From Bacillota bacterium (GTDB taxonomy: Bacteria; Bacillota; Clostridia; Lachnospirales; Lachnospiraceae), in assembly GCA_023439505.1 (NCBI GenBank), contig JAEXNR010000040.1, positions 1 through 54,297 on the forward strand: 54,297 bases of DNA. Direction: 5' to 3'. The position numbers were made by a program, and so were the translations under genes. The stretch's first letter is position 1; each line of letters starts with the position of its first letter. The notes under the pieces were generated by a model. It was not told the DNA's origin. It saw nothing but the letters and a program-made list of their open reading frames with translations, and did no database searches. Of this stretch, positions 7,461-14,948 are shown one piece after another.

Positions 7461-8612
7461 ATGAAACAATATGAATATACATCGCCGTGTCACTTTGGTC
7501 TTGAGGCGGTTTTAAAAAGAGAAATCATGGATCTGGGATATGAAATAACAAAAGTAGAAGATGGCAAAGTAAGCTTTTGCGGAAATGAGGCAGCCTGTGC
7601 AAGGGCGAATATGTTTTTGAGGACTACAGAGCGTGTATTACTTAAAATAGCTTCTTTTCAGGCAGTCTCTTTTGATGAATTGTTTGAAAATATTAAGAAG
7701 ATACCATGGGAAGCGTATATACCAAAAGATGGAAAGTTCTGGGTCGCAAAAGCAAATTCTGTCAATAGTAAGCTGTTTAGCCCCTCTGATATTCAATCCA
7801 TTATAAAGAAAGCCATGGTTGAGAGATTAAAGCAGGTCTATCAAACGGACTGGTTTGAGGAAAGCGGAAACTCCTACCCTCTGAGAGTGACAATAATTAA
7901 AGATGAAGTAACGGTTAGTATTGATACTTCCGGTGAATCCTTACATCGCAGGGGATATCGAAAACTGACGAGTAAGGCACCGATTACAGAGACGCTTGCA
8001 GCGGCATTGATCATGCTGACACCATGGAAAGAAGACCGGATCTTAGTGGATCCATTTTGCGGAAGTGGTACAATTCCCATTGAAGCAGCGCTGATTGGGG
8101 CGAATATTGCACCGGGAATAAATCGTAACTTTCTTGCTGAGACATGGTCAGATAAATTTCCCGAAAAAATCTGGGAAGAGGCGAGGCAGGAAGCAAAGGA
8201 TATCAGAAAGAACGAGATTGAGATGAATATTCAGGGATATGACATAGATGCGGAGATCATTAAGGCGGCCAGACAAAATGCACGTTTTGCCGGAGTAGAC
8301 CATCTGATACATTTCCAGCAAAAGGCCTTGAAGGATTTAAGTAATAGTAAGAAATTTGGATTTATTATTACGAATCCACCCTATGGTGAAAGATTGGAAG
8401 ATAAGCAGGCTATGCCCGAACTATATAAAGAAATCGGGAATGTATTTGGTACGCTTGATTCCTGGTCCTATTATATCATCAGTGCCTATGAAGATGCCCA
8501 AAAATATATAGGAAGAAAAGCAGAGAAAAATAGAAAAATATATAATGGTATGATGAAAACTTATTTCTATCAGTTTCTGGGACCGAAACCTCCCAAACCA
8601 ACAAAACTATAG
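7461..8612 (+). CDS. THUMP-domain class I rRNA methyltransferase (RlmL/YpsC-like)
   Basis: The 383-aa protein starts at ATG behind CGGAGGTAAGG. An N-terminal ferredoxin-like/THUMP part (about 1-165) is followed by a Rossmann methyltransferase with the SAM-binding DPFCGSGTIPIEA (about 197-209) and the catalytic NPPYGERL beginning at Asn305, typical of N2-guanine or N6-adenine methylation. The closest families methylate a guanine of 23S rRNA (RlmL N-terminal half, YpsC). The length fits YpsC-type single enzymes rather than the fused E. coli RlmL. The modified base cannot be stated from sequence alone. The gene converges on the lipase-like gene across a shared hairpin. Confidence 0.92.
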   Translation: MKQYEYTSPCHFGLEAVLKREIMDLGYEITKVEDGKVSFCGNEAACARANMFLRTTERVLLKIASFQAVSFDELFENIKKIPWEAYIPKDGKFWVAKANSVNSKLFSPSDIQSIIKKAMVERLKQVYQTDWFEESGNSYPLRVTIIKDEVTVSIDTSGESLHRRGYRKLTSKAPITETLAAALIMLTPWKEDRILVDPFCGSGTIPIEAALIGANIAPGINRNFLAETWSDKFPEKIWEEARQEAKDIRKNEIEMNIQGYDIDAEIIKAARQNARFAGVDHLIHFQQKALKDLSNSKKFGFIITNPPYGERLEDKQAMPELYKEIGNVFGTLDSWSYYIISAYEDAQKYIGRKAEKNRKIYNGMMKTYFYQFLGPKPPKPTKL

Positions 8613-8647
8613 AAAATTCCATAAAAAGTTTTATTATTTAACAACAT

Positions 8648-8700
8648 TGCGGTGAGCATATAATCCTGAATATAAGCCTGAGGATGATAGTCTCACCGCA
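8648..8700. terminator. bidirectional hairpin between convergent genes
   Basis: The 9-bp stem tgcggtgag (8648-8656) pairs with ctcaccgca (8692-8700), and an inner atcct/aggat stem can form in the loop. T-rich sequence follows on the plus strand. It lies between the THUMP methyltransferase and the minus-strand hydrolase and could end both. Confidence 0.65.
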
Positions 8701-8733
8701 TTTATTGATTGATAGGAGTTAACAGTATCCAAA

Positions 8734-9654
8734 TCAGATACGTTTTGATATCCATTGATGAAGGTCGGAATATACCTCTTTATTATTTAGCTCGTTGAGT
8801 AACTCATGTCTGCATTCCGGATACAGTTTGATGGTGATATTTGAAAATCCCAATTTCTTGAGAATCTGATGAAATTTCCTGACTTCTTTTCCATATCCGC
8901 CGACAGGATCCTGTTCTCCGCTGGTCAGATAGATGGGTAATTCGCGTTTTGTCTGGCGGATTAATTTCTTCTTGCCGGCATGTGCAGATAATTTGATTAA
9001 ATCATTGTAAAACGATACAGTACAGATAAAACCGCAATAAGGATCATGGAGATATGCTCCAACAACGGGATTGCTTCTTGATAACCAATCAAAGGCGGTT
9101 CGTGTAGAAAGTTTTGTGTACTTCTTGCTACCAAATAGTAAATTATTCATATAAGGAGATATATGTTTGGGGCCTTTGAATTTTTTGATGGCAGAAGATA
9201 GTAAAATTCCTGCAGATGTCATTAACCTTGCCGGATGGGTTGTCCCTGATAAAATAATTCCATTAAATTTATCATATTTTTGAATGACGTTTCTGGCAAT
9301 TAGAGAACCCATACTGTGTCCCATTAAGAAGAACTTACTGCTTCGATTGTGATGATCAATATATTCGCAAATCGAAATCACATCGTCAATAACAAGCTGA
9401 TAACCTTTATCAGGTGCTATGTATCCCAGTTCATGTAGTTTCTTATCAAGACCATGACCGCGATGATCATAATAAAATACATCAATACCCAGATTTACCA
9501 GGTATTCCGCAAATGCCTGATACCGATTATGATGTTCGGCCATACCATGTAATATTAATAAACTGGCTTTTGGCTTTTTGATGCTGTAAAGATGCGATAA
9601 AATTGTAATATATCCATCTTTCTGCTTGATTTGGATGTGATTTTCTTCATACAT
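8734..9654 (-). CDS. alpha/beta hydrolase, monoglyceride lipase/lysophospholipase family
   Basis: The start was set at 9654 because AAAGGAGA lies 9 nt upstream on the minus strand; an ATG 12 codons further up lacks one. The 306-aa product shows LLILHGMAEHHNRY (oxyanion region), YYDHRGHG, the nucleophile elbow GHSMGS (Ser114), a plausible acid Asp in SGEQDPVGGYG, and His in CRHELLNE near the end. This is the serine-hydrolase triad of the Hydrolase_4 family. It lacks a signal peptide and should be cytosolic, hydrolysing monoacylglycerol or lysophospholipid esters. It stands alone, convergent with the methyltransferase and divergent from the amidase. The substrate is inferred from the family. 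Confidence 0.9.
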   Translation of the reverse strand: MYEENHIQIKQKDGYITILSHLYSIKKPKASLLILHGMAEHHNRYQAFAEYLVNLGIDVFYYDHRGHGLDKKLHELGYIAPDKGYQLVIDDVISICEYIDHHNRSSKFFLMGHSMGSLIARNVIQKYDKFNGIILSGTTHPARLMTSAGILLSSAIKKFKGPKHISPYMNNLLFGSKKYTKLSTRTAFDWLSRSNPVVGAYLHDPYCGFICTVSFYNDLIKLSAHAGKKKLIRQTKRELPIYLTSGEQDPVGGYGKEVRKFHQILKKLGFSNITIKLYPECRHELLNELNNKEVYSDLHQWISKRI

Positions 9655-9800
9655 GAACCATTTCTCCTTTGTGTAAGAAACGTAAGACAAACATACCGGT
9701 TACTATTTTATTATATAAATAATGAATTCAAAATGCAATCATAATGGAAGGAAAAAACCACCATATATCTACAAAATATACGTTATTTTGCAAATTATTA

Positions 9801-9829
9801 TTGTGAATAAAGATCAATTATTATATAAT
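9801..9829 (+). promoter_or_regulatory. sigma-A promoter of the amidase operon
   Basis: TTGTGA (9801-9806), a 17-nt spacer and TATAAT (9824-9829) lie 60 nt before the amidase start. They are in the divergent spacer shared with the minus-strand hydrolase. Confidence 0.62.
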
Positions 9830-9888
9830 TTATGGTATATTATGAAGTATACAGCTGAATACGGGATAGAGACGGAAAGGGGTATGAC

Positions 9889-11193
9889 ATGAATCAATTG
9901 CTGTTAAAAAAGGCTGCCATACAAAGTGTTGCCCTTATGTTCATGGTGCTATTCTTCTCCTATGCCTTAGAACACTATCACTCTGTTACAATACTGGCAA
10001 AAGGAAATATTCTATTGGATACAAATATAGATACAATATCGGCAGCACTCAACCAGGCAATCAGTGAAACAACTGACAGTTCAGAACGCCAATCAGTACT
10101 TTCTGCAGGAAATCAACAACAAGAAATACTTTCATATTCATCCACCGAAGAATTCAAAGAAAATATTGATAAGGATATTCTTGACCAGTTAGGGGAACGT
10201 TATCTAATAATCAAAAAACCAACCGGCATTCATATTTCATATCAGATAGAGGATTTATATCTCTTAAAAAGTATCAGGTTCACGCTTAAGGGAGAGGGGC
10301 TTGGTATTGTGAATGAGGATATGATTACCAGAGTTCATGAAGGGAAAATCTATCGAGGCATGCCTCAGGATCAAGAGATGACAACCATGCAGGAGGTACC
10401 TTCAACTGAGGTTGCCTACAAAGAGGCGGACAATGACATCGTAAGTTCCGTCCAGATTGAAAGACTAGAAAAGGATAAGACAGGTTCAGAATCTGTTTCA
10501 ATGTTAATAGGAATGGATCATGTTTATGTTCAGAATATATATGAAGATGATAATTATTATTATATTAACTTAAGAAATCCTAAGGTTGCTTATGATAAAG
10601 TGATTGTAATTGATCCGGGACACGGCGGAAAGGATGCCGGGGCAATCTCGATACGTGATGGTGTGTATGAAAAAGAGATCAATCTGTTAATTTCACTGCA
10701 ATTAAAAAAAATACTGGACAAAAGTGATATTAAGGTATATTATACGCGTTTAGGAGATGATAAAGTTTTTTTAAAACCGCGTATTGGACTGGCCAATGAT
10801 GTGGATAGTGATTTTTATATTAGTATACATAACAATGCCTGCCCGGAGGAATGGCCTCATGGTACTGAGATTTTATACTATGATAATGAGGTGAAAGGGA
10901 TAAAGAATAAGAATATGGCTGATATTTTCTCTGAGGAATTAGGCAAAGCCATATCCCTGGAACCACAAGGAACTGTGGAAAAACATGATGATGATGTATT
11001 TGTTCTAAATCATTCTGAGGTACCTTCCGTTCTAATTGAGGTAGGGTATTTAACCAACCGTCATGATATGAATTACCTGAGCCAGGAATCCAATCAGGAG
11101 GCAGTGGCAGAGGGTATTTATAACGGTATCATGCGGCTTTATAAAGAATATAAATTTCCTGACCGTCAATCATCAATTAGGGATTGGCAATAA
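9889..11193 (+). CDS. N-acetylmuramoyl-L-alanine amidase (Amidase_3), membrane-anchored or secreted
   Basis: The 434-aa protein has a hydrophobic segment at about 12-27 (VALMFMVLFFSYAL), consistent with a signal anchor. A region without recognised domain (30-235) follows, then the Amidase_3 catalytic domain (about 238-425). Zinc ligands and catalytic residues are visible: VIDPGHGG with His245, YEKEINL, SIHNNA, and the catalytic Glu in LIEVGYLTN. The enzyme cleaves the bond between muramic acid and the stem peptide during growth, separation or sporulation. The ribosome site is AAAGGGGT. Two codons after its stop the rdgB frame is already open, so amidase, rdgB and the phosphodiesterase probably form one operon. 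Confidence 0.93.
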   Translation: MNQLLLKKAAIQSVALMFMVLFFSYALEHYHSVTILAKGNILLDTNIDTISAALNQAISETTDSSERQSVLSAGNQQQEILSYSSTEEFKENIDKDILDQLGERYLIIKKPTGIHISYQIEDLYLLKSIRFTLKGEGLGIVNEDMITRVHEGKIYRGMPQDQEMTTMQEVPSTEVAYKEADNDIVSSVQIERLEKDKTGSESVSMLIGMDHVYVQNIYEDDNYYYINLRNPKVAYDKVIVIDPGHGGKDAGAISIRDGVYEKEINLLISLQLKKILDKSDIKVYYTRLGDDKVFLKPRIGLANDVDSDFYISIHNNACPEEWPHGTEILYYDNEVKGIKNKNMADIFSEELGKAISLEPQGTVEKHDDDVFVLNHSEVPSVLIEVGYLTNRHDMNYLSQESNQEAVAEGIYNGIMRLYKEYKFPDRQSSIRDWQ

Positions 11194-11224
11194 AATGGAC
11201 ATAGGAAAGAGGTACACGGATAGA

Positions 11225-11821
11225 ATGAAAAAAATTATTTTTGCGACTTCGAATGAAGGGAAAATGGATGAAATAAGAGCAATATTACAGAATCTGGATG
11301 TAGAATTATTATCATTAAAAGATGCCGGATTACATCCTGATATAATTGAGGATGGAATAACATTTGAAGAGAATGCAATGATTAAGGCCAGAGTGGTAAT
11401 GGAACTGACCGGGGAGATGGTATTGGCTGATGATTCAGGGCTGGAGGTGGACTTTCTGGACAAAGCTCCGGGAGTATATTCCGCAAGATTTATGGGTGAG
11501 AACACTTCCTATGAAATAAAAAATCAATATATTATTGATCAGCTGGCGAATGCAAAAGGGGATGAACGTAGTGCAAGATTTGTCTGTGCCATTGCGTGTG
11601 CGTTTCCTGACGGGGAGATTATAACGACAAGAGCTACGATCGAGGGTCTGATTGCTGATAAGATTAGTGGCATACATGGGTTTGGTTATGATCCTATTTT
11701 TTATGTACCGGAATATGACTGCACATCTGCAGAGATGTCTCCGGAGTTAAAAAATCAGATTAGTCACAGAGGCAAGGCATTAAATGCAATGAAGGAAATC
11801 ATCCTGCAACATATTTCATAA
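11225..11821 (+). CDS. rdgB: XTP/dITP diphosphatase (RdgB/HAM1 family)
   Basis: The 198-aa product starts MKKIIFATSNEGKMDEI, which places the conserved SNxxK motif at the usual position. An upstream ATG at 11195 would add ten residues the family lacks. AAAGAGG is 12 nt upstream, rather far. Further motifs are LADDSGLEVD, APGVYSARF and GFGYDPIF. The enzyme hydrolyses deaminated purine nucleotides such as XTP, ITP and dITP to monophosphates and keeps them out of nucleic acids. It is followed after 12 nt by the YfcE-like gene, a pairing common in Firmicutes. Confidence 0.95.
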   Translation: MKKIIFATSNEGKMDEIRAILQNLDVELLSLKDAGLHPDIIEDGITFEENAMIKARVVMELTGEMVLADDSGLEVDFLDKAPGVYSARFMGENTSYEIKNQYIIDQLANAKGDERSARFVCAIACAFPDGEIITTRATIEGLIADKISGIHGFGYDPIFYVPEYDCTSAEMSPELKNQISHRGKALNAMKEIILQHIS

Positions 11822-11833
11822 CTGGAGTGTAAA

Positions 11834-12337
11834 ATGAAGATACTAATTGTAAGTGATACCCATGGTAGGAATCACTATTATCTGAATACAATGAAAAGGG
11901 TTAGTCCCATTGATTTGGTAATTCATCTCGGTGATTTAGAAGGTGGGGAAGAATATATCAGATCAATTACCCATTGTCCCATAGAATTTGTCTCCGGCAA
12001 TAATGATTTTTTTAATTTTCTACCCAAAGAGAAGACGATTCAAATCGGGAAATATAATGTTTTCCTTACCCATGGTCACCGCTATGGGGTCAATTTTGGG
12101 ATGAGTCATCTGGAGGAGCTAGCTAAAAAGGATCATTATGATATTGTGATGTTTGGTCATACGCATATGCCCACGATTAATTTAACGGATGGTATTTGGA
12201 TGATTAATCCGGGTAGTTTAGGATTTCCGAGGCAGCAAAATAGAATACCCACTTTTATTGTTATGGATATTGATTCCGTAGGAAACGCTCATTTTACTCT
12301 GAATTACTATAAAGAAAATGACTTTAAGGGCAGGTGA
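11834..12337 (+). CDS. YfcE-type metallophosphoesterase
   Basis: The 167-aa protein contains the dinuclear metal site motifs of the calcineurin-like family in order: SDTHG (N-terminus), HLGDLEGGE, SGNND, THGH and FGHTHMP. The length and the tight arrangement fit the small YfcE/MJ0936 group, which hydrolyse phosphodiesters and need Mn or a similar metal. The natural substrate is unknown. It starts 12 nt after rdgB and is the last gene of that operon. No clear terminator follows before the tRNA promoter. Confidence 0.9.
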   Translation: MKILIVSDTHGRNHYYLNTMKRVSPIDLVIHLGDLEGGEEYIRSITHCPIEFVSGNNDFFNFLPKEKTIQIGKYNVFLTHGHRYGVNFGMSHLEELAKKDHYDIVMFGHTHMPTINLTDGIWMINPGSLGFPRQQNRIPTFIVMDIDSVGNAHFTLNYYKENDFKGR

Positions 12338-12411
12338 GATTTAATGAAATGCCCTAAATATGGGAAGAAGTATAAAATTGTTTGAAATGTATAAAAAGTT
12401 TAAAAAAGTTG

Positions 12412-12440
12412 TTGACAATACCTTGATGCTATTATATAAT
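12412..12440 (+). promoter_or_regulatory. consensus sigma-A promoter of the second tRNA array
   Basis: TTGACA (12412-12417) and TATAAT (12435-12440) are both perfect, with an optimal 17-nt spacer. Predicted initiation at about 12447 leaves some 140 nt before tRNA-Pro. A 64-codon open frame crossing this promoter is not considered a gene. Confidence 0.88.
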
Positions 12441-12587
12441 AATTCTTGCGTCACGGCGAAAACGACAAAAACCTATAAAACGTGCAATATGCGGTACGCG
12501 AGATATTATAAGCAGCCACGTGGTATAATTAGCAAAGTGCCGGAAGTAATATGAAGTAAGTAGTTTTGTCTTAATTATATTGTATAA

Positions 12588-12662
12588 CGGGGTGTAGCGC
12601 AGCTTGGCTAGCGCGCTTGATTTGGGATCAAGAGGTCGCAGGTTCGAATCCTGTCACCCCGA
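12588..12662 (+). tRNA. tRNA-Pro (TGG)
   Basis: The acceptor cggggtg pairs with caccccg. The anticodon stem cttga/tcaag carries TGG. The T arm is gcagg/cctgt around ttcgaat. It is the first gene of the second array. Confidence 0.95.
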
Positions 12663-12749
12663 CTCCATAATATGATTTGGCAGCAGTTATTGGATTTGTC
12701 TGAATAAAAGCATTAGAGGTACACATAATAACAAAATAGTTTATTATAT

Positions 12750-12820
12750 GCGGGTGTAGTTCAATGGTAGAACACTAGCCTTCCAAGCTAGATACGTGGG
12801 TTCGATTCCCATCACCCGCT
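12750..12820 (+). tRNA. tRNA-Gly (TCC)
   Basis: The acceptor gcgggtg pairs with cacccgc. The anticodon stem ctagc/gctag carries TCC in cttccaa. It has 71 nt and a T discriminator. An 87-nt spacer separates it from tRNA-Pro. Confidence 0.95.
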
Positions 12821-12872
12821 TGATATTTGGTCTTAAGTGAATTAATTCACTGACCGTATCAAACACCATATA

Positions 12873-12948
12873 TGTGCTAGTAGCTCAGTTGGATAGAGCA
12901 ATGGCCTTCTAAGCCATGTGTCGGGGGTTCGAATCCCTTCTGGCACAT
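12873..12948 (+). tRNA. tRNA-Arg (TCT)
   Basis: The acceptor tgtgcta pairs with tggcaca, beginning with an unusual U1-A72 pair. The anticodon stem tggc/gcca carries TCT. The T arm is ggggg/ccctt around ttcgaat. Confidence 0.92.
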
Positions 12949-12972
12949 TTTTCATCTAAACGATTGGTGTAT

Positions 12973-13047
12973 GGTGGGTATAGCGCAGTTGGTTAGCGCG
13001 CCAGATTGTGGCTCTGGAGGCCAAGGGTTCGAATCCCTTTATCCACC
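12973..13047 (+). tRNA. tRNA-His (GTG)
   Basis: The acceptor gtgggta pairs with tatccac. The extra G at position -1 (12973) faces C73, the hallmark of tRNA-His. The anticodon stem ccaga/tctgg carries GTG. Confidence 0.95.
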
Positions 13048-13114
13048 TTGATATGAAGATGAGAAGCTTTTCATATTTTATAATACTTTTTATTTTCAGA
13101 TTTATAAAATATAT

Positions 13115-13187
13115 TGGGCTATCGCCAAGCGGTAAGGCACAGGACTTTGACTCCTGCATTACGGTGGTTCAAATCCACCTAGCCCAG
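13115..13187 (+). tRNA. tRNA-Gln (TTG)
   Basis: The acceptor tgggcta pairs with tagccca (a U1-A72 start is usual for Gln). The anticodon stem agga/tcct carries TTG in ctttgac. The 3' end and trailer of this tRNA form a 16-bp inverted repeat with downstream DNA (see 13181-13307). Confidence 0.94.
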
Positions 13188-13307
13188 TTTTTCAGTATGA
13201 AGTTTATATACTGGGAAAGTGTGGCACTGAAAAACTGGGCTTGCCCAGAAACAGTGAAATGTATGCCGGGTTTCAAAGATGGTAAATAGGTAACTGGGCT
13301 TGCCCAG
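13181..13307. repeat. inverted repeat involving the tRNA-Gln 3' end, plus two copies of a 14-bp palindrome
   Basis: AGCCCAGTTTTTCAGT (13181-13196, the tRNA-Gln acceptor end and trailer) is perfectly complementary to ACTGAAAAACTGGGCT (13226-13241). The palindrome CTGGGCTTGCCCAG occurs at 13235-13248 and again at 13294-13307. Its halves equal the two acceptor-stem ends of tRNA-Gln. The 274-nt space up to tRNA-Lys holds no supported gene. The palindromes may be collapsed tRNA-Gln copies or RNA processing elements; neither is shown. Confidence 0.7.
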
Positions 13308-13461
13308 ATTACGCAGTATGATCTAGGCTAGATACGGAAGAAACGGTGTTATCCATTAGTAGTGAAATGCAATTGATTGTATGTGTTCTGCTAGTTGAGT
13401 TTTTCAAAGTGAAATGCTTTGCTTCTATATCTAAGCTATTTATTCATAGGTACATTATTAT

Positions 13462-13534
13462 GGGATATTAGCTCAGTCGGTAGAGCACTTGACTTTTAAT
13501 CAAGGTGTCCCGGGTTCGAATCCCGGATGTCTCA
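13462..13534 (+). tRNA. tRNA-Lys (TTT)
   Basis: The acceptor gggatat pairs with atgtctc. The anticodon stem cttga/tcaag carries TTT. The T arm is ccggg/cccgg around ttcgaat. It has 73 nt. Confidence 0.95.
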
Positions 13535-13596
13535 TTATTTATGATTTGATTTCATCATAAAGCTTTGGTGATATCTAATCATTGAGAAAAGAATAA

Positions 13597-13676
13597 GCGG
13601 ATGTGGCGGAATTGGCAGACGCGCTAGACTTAGGATCTAGTGGGATACCGTGCAGGTTCAAGTCCTGTCATCCGCA
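13597..13676 (+). tRNA. tRNA-Leu (TAG)
   Basis: The acceptor gcggatg pairs with catccgc. The anticodon stem ctaga/tctag carries TAG. A class II variable arm (tgggataccgt) is present though short, giving 80 nt in total. It is the last gene of the second array and is followed by a terminator. Confidence 0.94.
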
Positions 13677-13689
13677 GTACAGAATGTTT

Positions 13690-13718
13690 CTGGAGTATGA
13701 TTACTCCAGTTTTTTTTA
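13690..13718 (+). terminator. intrinsic terminator of the second tRNA array
   Basis: An 8-bp stem, ctggagta with tactccag (13690-13697 and 13702-13709), has a 4-nt loop and is followed by nine T residues. Confidence 0.94.
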
Positions 13719-13787
13719 TTTAAAGATAGAAACCTAACTACTTCAATTAACATATGATGTATAAATGAATGAGGTAGGGAATAGGAT

Positions 13788-14639
13788 ATGATAAAAATTC
13801 TGATAGCCGGTGCACACAGCTTTATTGGAACCTCAGTTGAAAGATGGCTGCTGAAGGATAAAGATAAATTCAAGGTAAGTACTGCTTCCACGTTTAATGA
13901 GGAGTGGAAAAGACTGGATTTTACGAAATATGATGTGGTAATTAATGTAGCGGGGATTGCACACAGAAGGATTACGCCGGATATGGAACCTCTTTTTTAC
14001 CGGGTAAATCGGGATTTGGCAATTGAATTATGTCAAAGAGCGAAAGAAAGCGGCGTAAAACAGTATATTTATCTGAGCAGCATGAACGTATATGGTGATA
14101 TGAATGAAATAATTAAAAAAGACACGAAGCCTGTTCCGAAAAATTTTTATGGAATGAGCAAGCTTCAAGCTGATATGGGCATTCAAGCGATGAATAATGA
14201 GCAATTCAAAGTGGTCAGCATCAGACCTCCGGTGGTCTATGGAAGAGGATGCAAAGGAAACTTTGTAAAGTTAGAAAAACTGACAAAGGTCACGCCGATC
14301 TTTCCTGAATATCATAATAAGCGAAGTCTTATTTATATTGATAATCTCTGTGAATTTATTAAATTAATGATATTAAACGCAGAAGCCGGTGTCTTTCATC
14401 CTCAGAACAGGGAATATATATCAACAACAGGAATTGTAAAGGAAATGGCAGCTGTGAACCATAGAAAGATTTTATATACTAAATTACTGAATCCGTTGAT
14501 TCATATGCTCCTTCCCAAAGTAAGAGTGATGAATAGAATATTTGGTGATGATTTATATGATATGGCCTTGTCGGATTATAAAAATTTCTCTTATTGTCTG
14601 GTGGATTTTGAGGAATCAATCAGAAGAATGAAAACATGA
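13788..14639 (+). CDS. NAD-dependent epimerase/dehydratase family protein
   Basis: The 283-aa protein starts with a Rossmann motif of the extended SDR type, ILIAGAHSFIG (GxxxFxG variant). It has YLSSMNVYG and YGMSKLQAD, the catalytic Tyr-x-x-x-Lys of sugar-nucleotide epimerases, followed by SIRPPVVYGRG. The protein probably acts on a UDP- or dTDP-sugar in envelope polysaccharide synthesis, but no sugar genes are adjacent and the substrate cannot be told. It is shorter than full UDP-glucose 4-epimerases (about 330 aa), with a reduced C-terminal substrate domain, as in WbpK/WbgU-like relatives. It is flanked by the tRNA terminator and a 309-nt spacer. Confidence 0.85.
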   Translation: MIKILIAGAHSFIGTSVERWLLKDKDKFKVSTASTFNEEWKRLDFTKYDVVINVAGIAHRRITPDMEPLFYRVNRDLAIELCQRAKESGVKQYIYLSSMNVYGDMNEIIKKDTKPVPKNFYGMSKLQADMGIQAMNNEQFKVVSIRPPVVYGRGCKGNFVKLEKLTKVTPIFPEYHNKRSLIYIDNLCEFIKLMILNAEAGVFHPQNREYISTTGIVKEMAAVNHRKILYTKLLNPLIHMLLPKVRVMNRIFGDDLYDMALSDYKNFSYCLVDFEESIRRMKT

Positions 14640-14801
14640 TGAAGGAACATAATCCACACCGGAATCCACCTTTAAAGTTCTCGCACCACACGCAATCTGC
14701 GTTGGAAAAGAGCTGAAAACCAATGTGAAATTGTTTTGTGGAAAGTGGCAAATTAATGATACAAAATGGCAATAAATTTGTGTTTCTTTTTAAAATACTT
14801 A
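14640..14801. other. spacer upstream of the Ktr promoter
   Basis: There is no open frame with a ribosome site and no clear terminator for the epimerase gene. Together with the promoter and hairpin entries that follow, it makes up the 309-nt gap before ktrB. I compared it with the c-di-AMP (ydaO) riboswitch often found before potassium transporters and could not recognise its conserved blocks. Confidence 0.4.
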
Positions 14802-14810
14802 TGATATAAT
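14802..14810 (+). promoter_or_regulatory. extended -10 promoter upstream of ktrB
   Basis: TGATATAAT is a perfect extended -10 element (TGnTATAAT). The -35 region is weak, as is usual for this class. Predicted initiation at about 14817 is only some 32 nt before the hairpin at 14849-14878. Confidence 0.65.
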
Positions 14811-14848
14811 GAATCAATACGGAAACTAGGTAAGTGCTGTTTTACATA

Positions 14849-14878
14849 GCAAAAAGCCCCATATGCGGGGCTTTTTGC
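14849..14878 (+). terminator. strong terminator-like hairpin in the ktr leader
   Basis: A 12-bp perfect stem, gcaaaaagcccc with ggggctttttgc (14849-14860 and 14867-14878), has a 6-nt loop and five T residues within the 3' arm. It would stop transcripts from the promoter at 14802 after about 60-65 nt, making either a short RNA or an attenuator ahead of ktrB. Confidence 0.75.
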
Positions 14879-14948
14879 CGATCAGGATTTATTAAAAAAT
14901 TTCCGCAAATAATAGTTACTCATAAACGAGGAGAATAGAAGGAATAAT

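Noticed and set aside
12360..12554. 64-codon frame before the second tRNA array
   Set aside because: It runs through a perfect sigma-A promoter and has no family resemblance.
13008..13289. 93-codon frame over tRNA-His and tRNA-Gln
   Set aside because: It overlaps two intact tRNAs and repeat DNA.
13235..13307. The two CTGGGCTTGCCCAG palindromes as terminators
   Set aside because: The stems are short and lack T tracts, and tRNA-Lys and tRNA-Leu lie downstream of them in the same array.
14640..14948. c-di-AMP (ydaO) riboswitch before ktrB
   Set aside because: The conserved blocks are not recognisable and the RNA between the promoter and the terminator is far too short.
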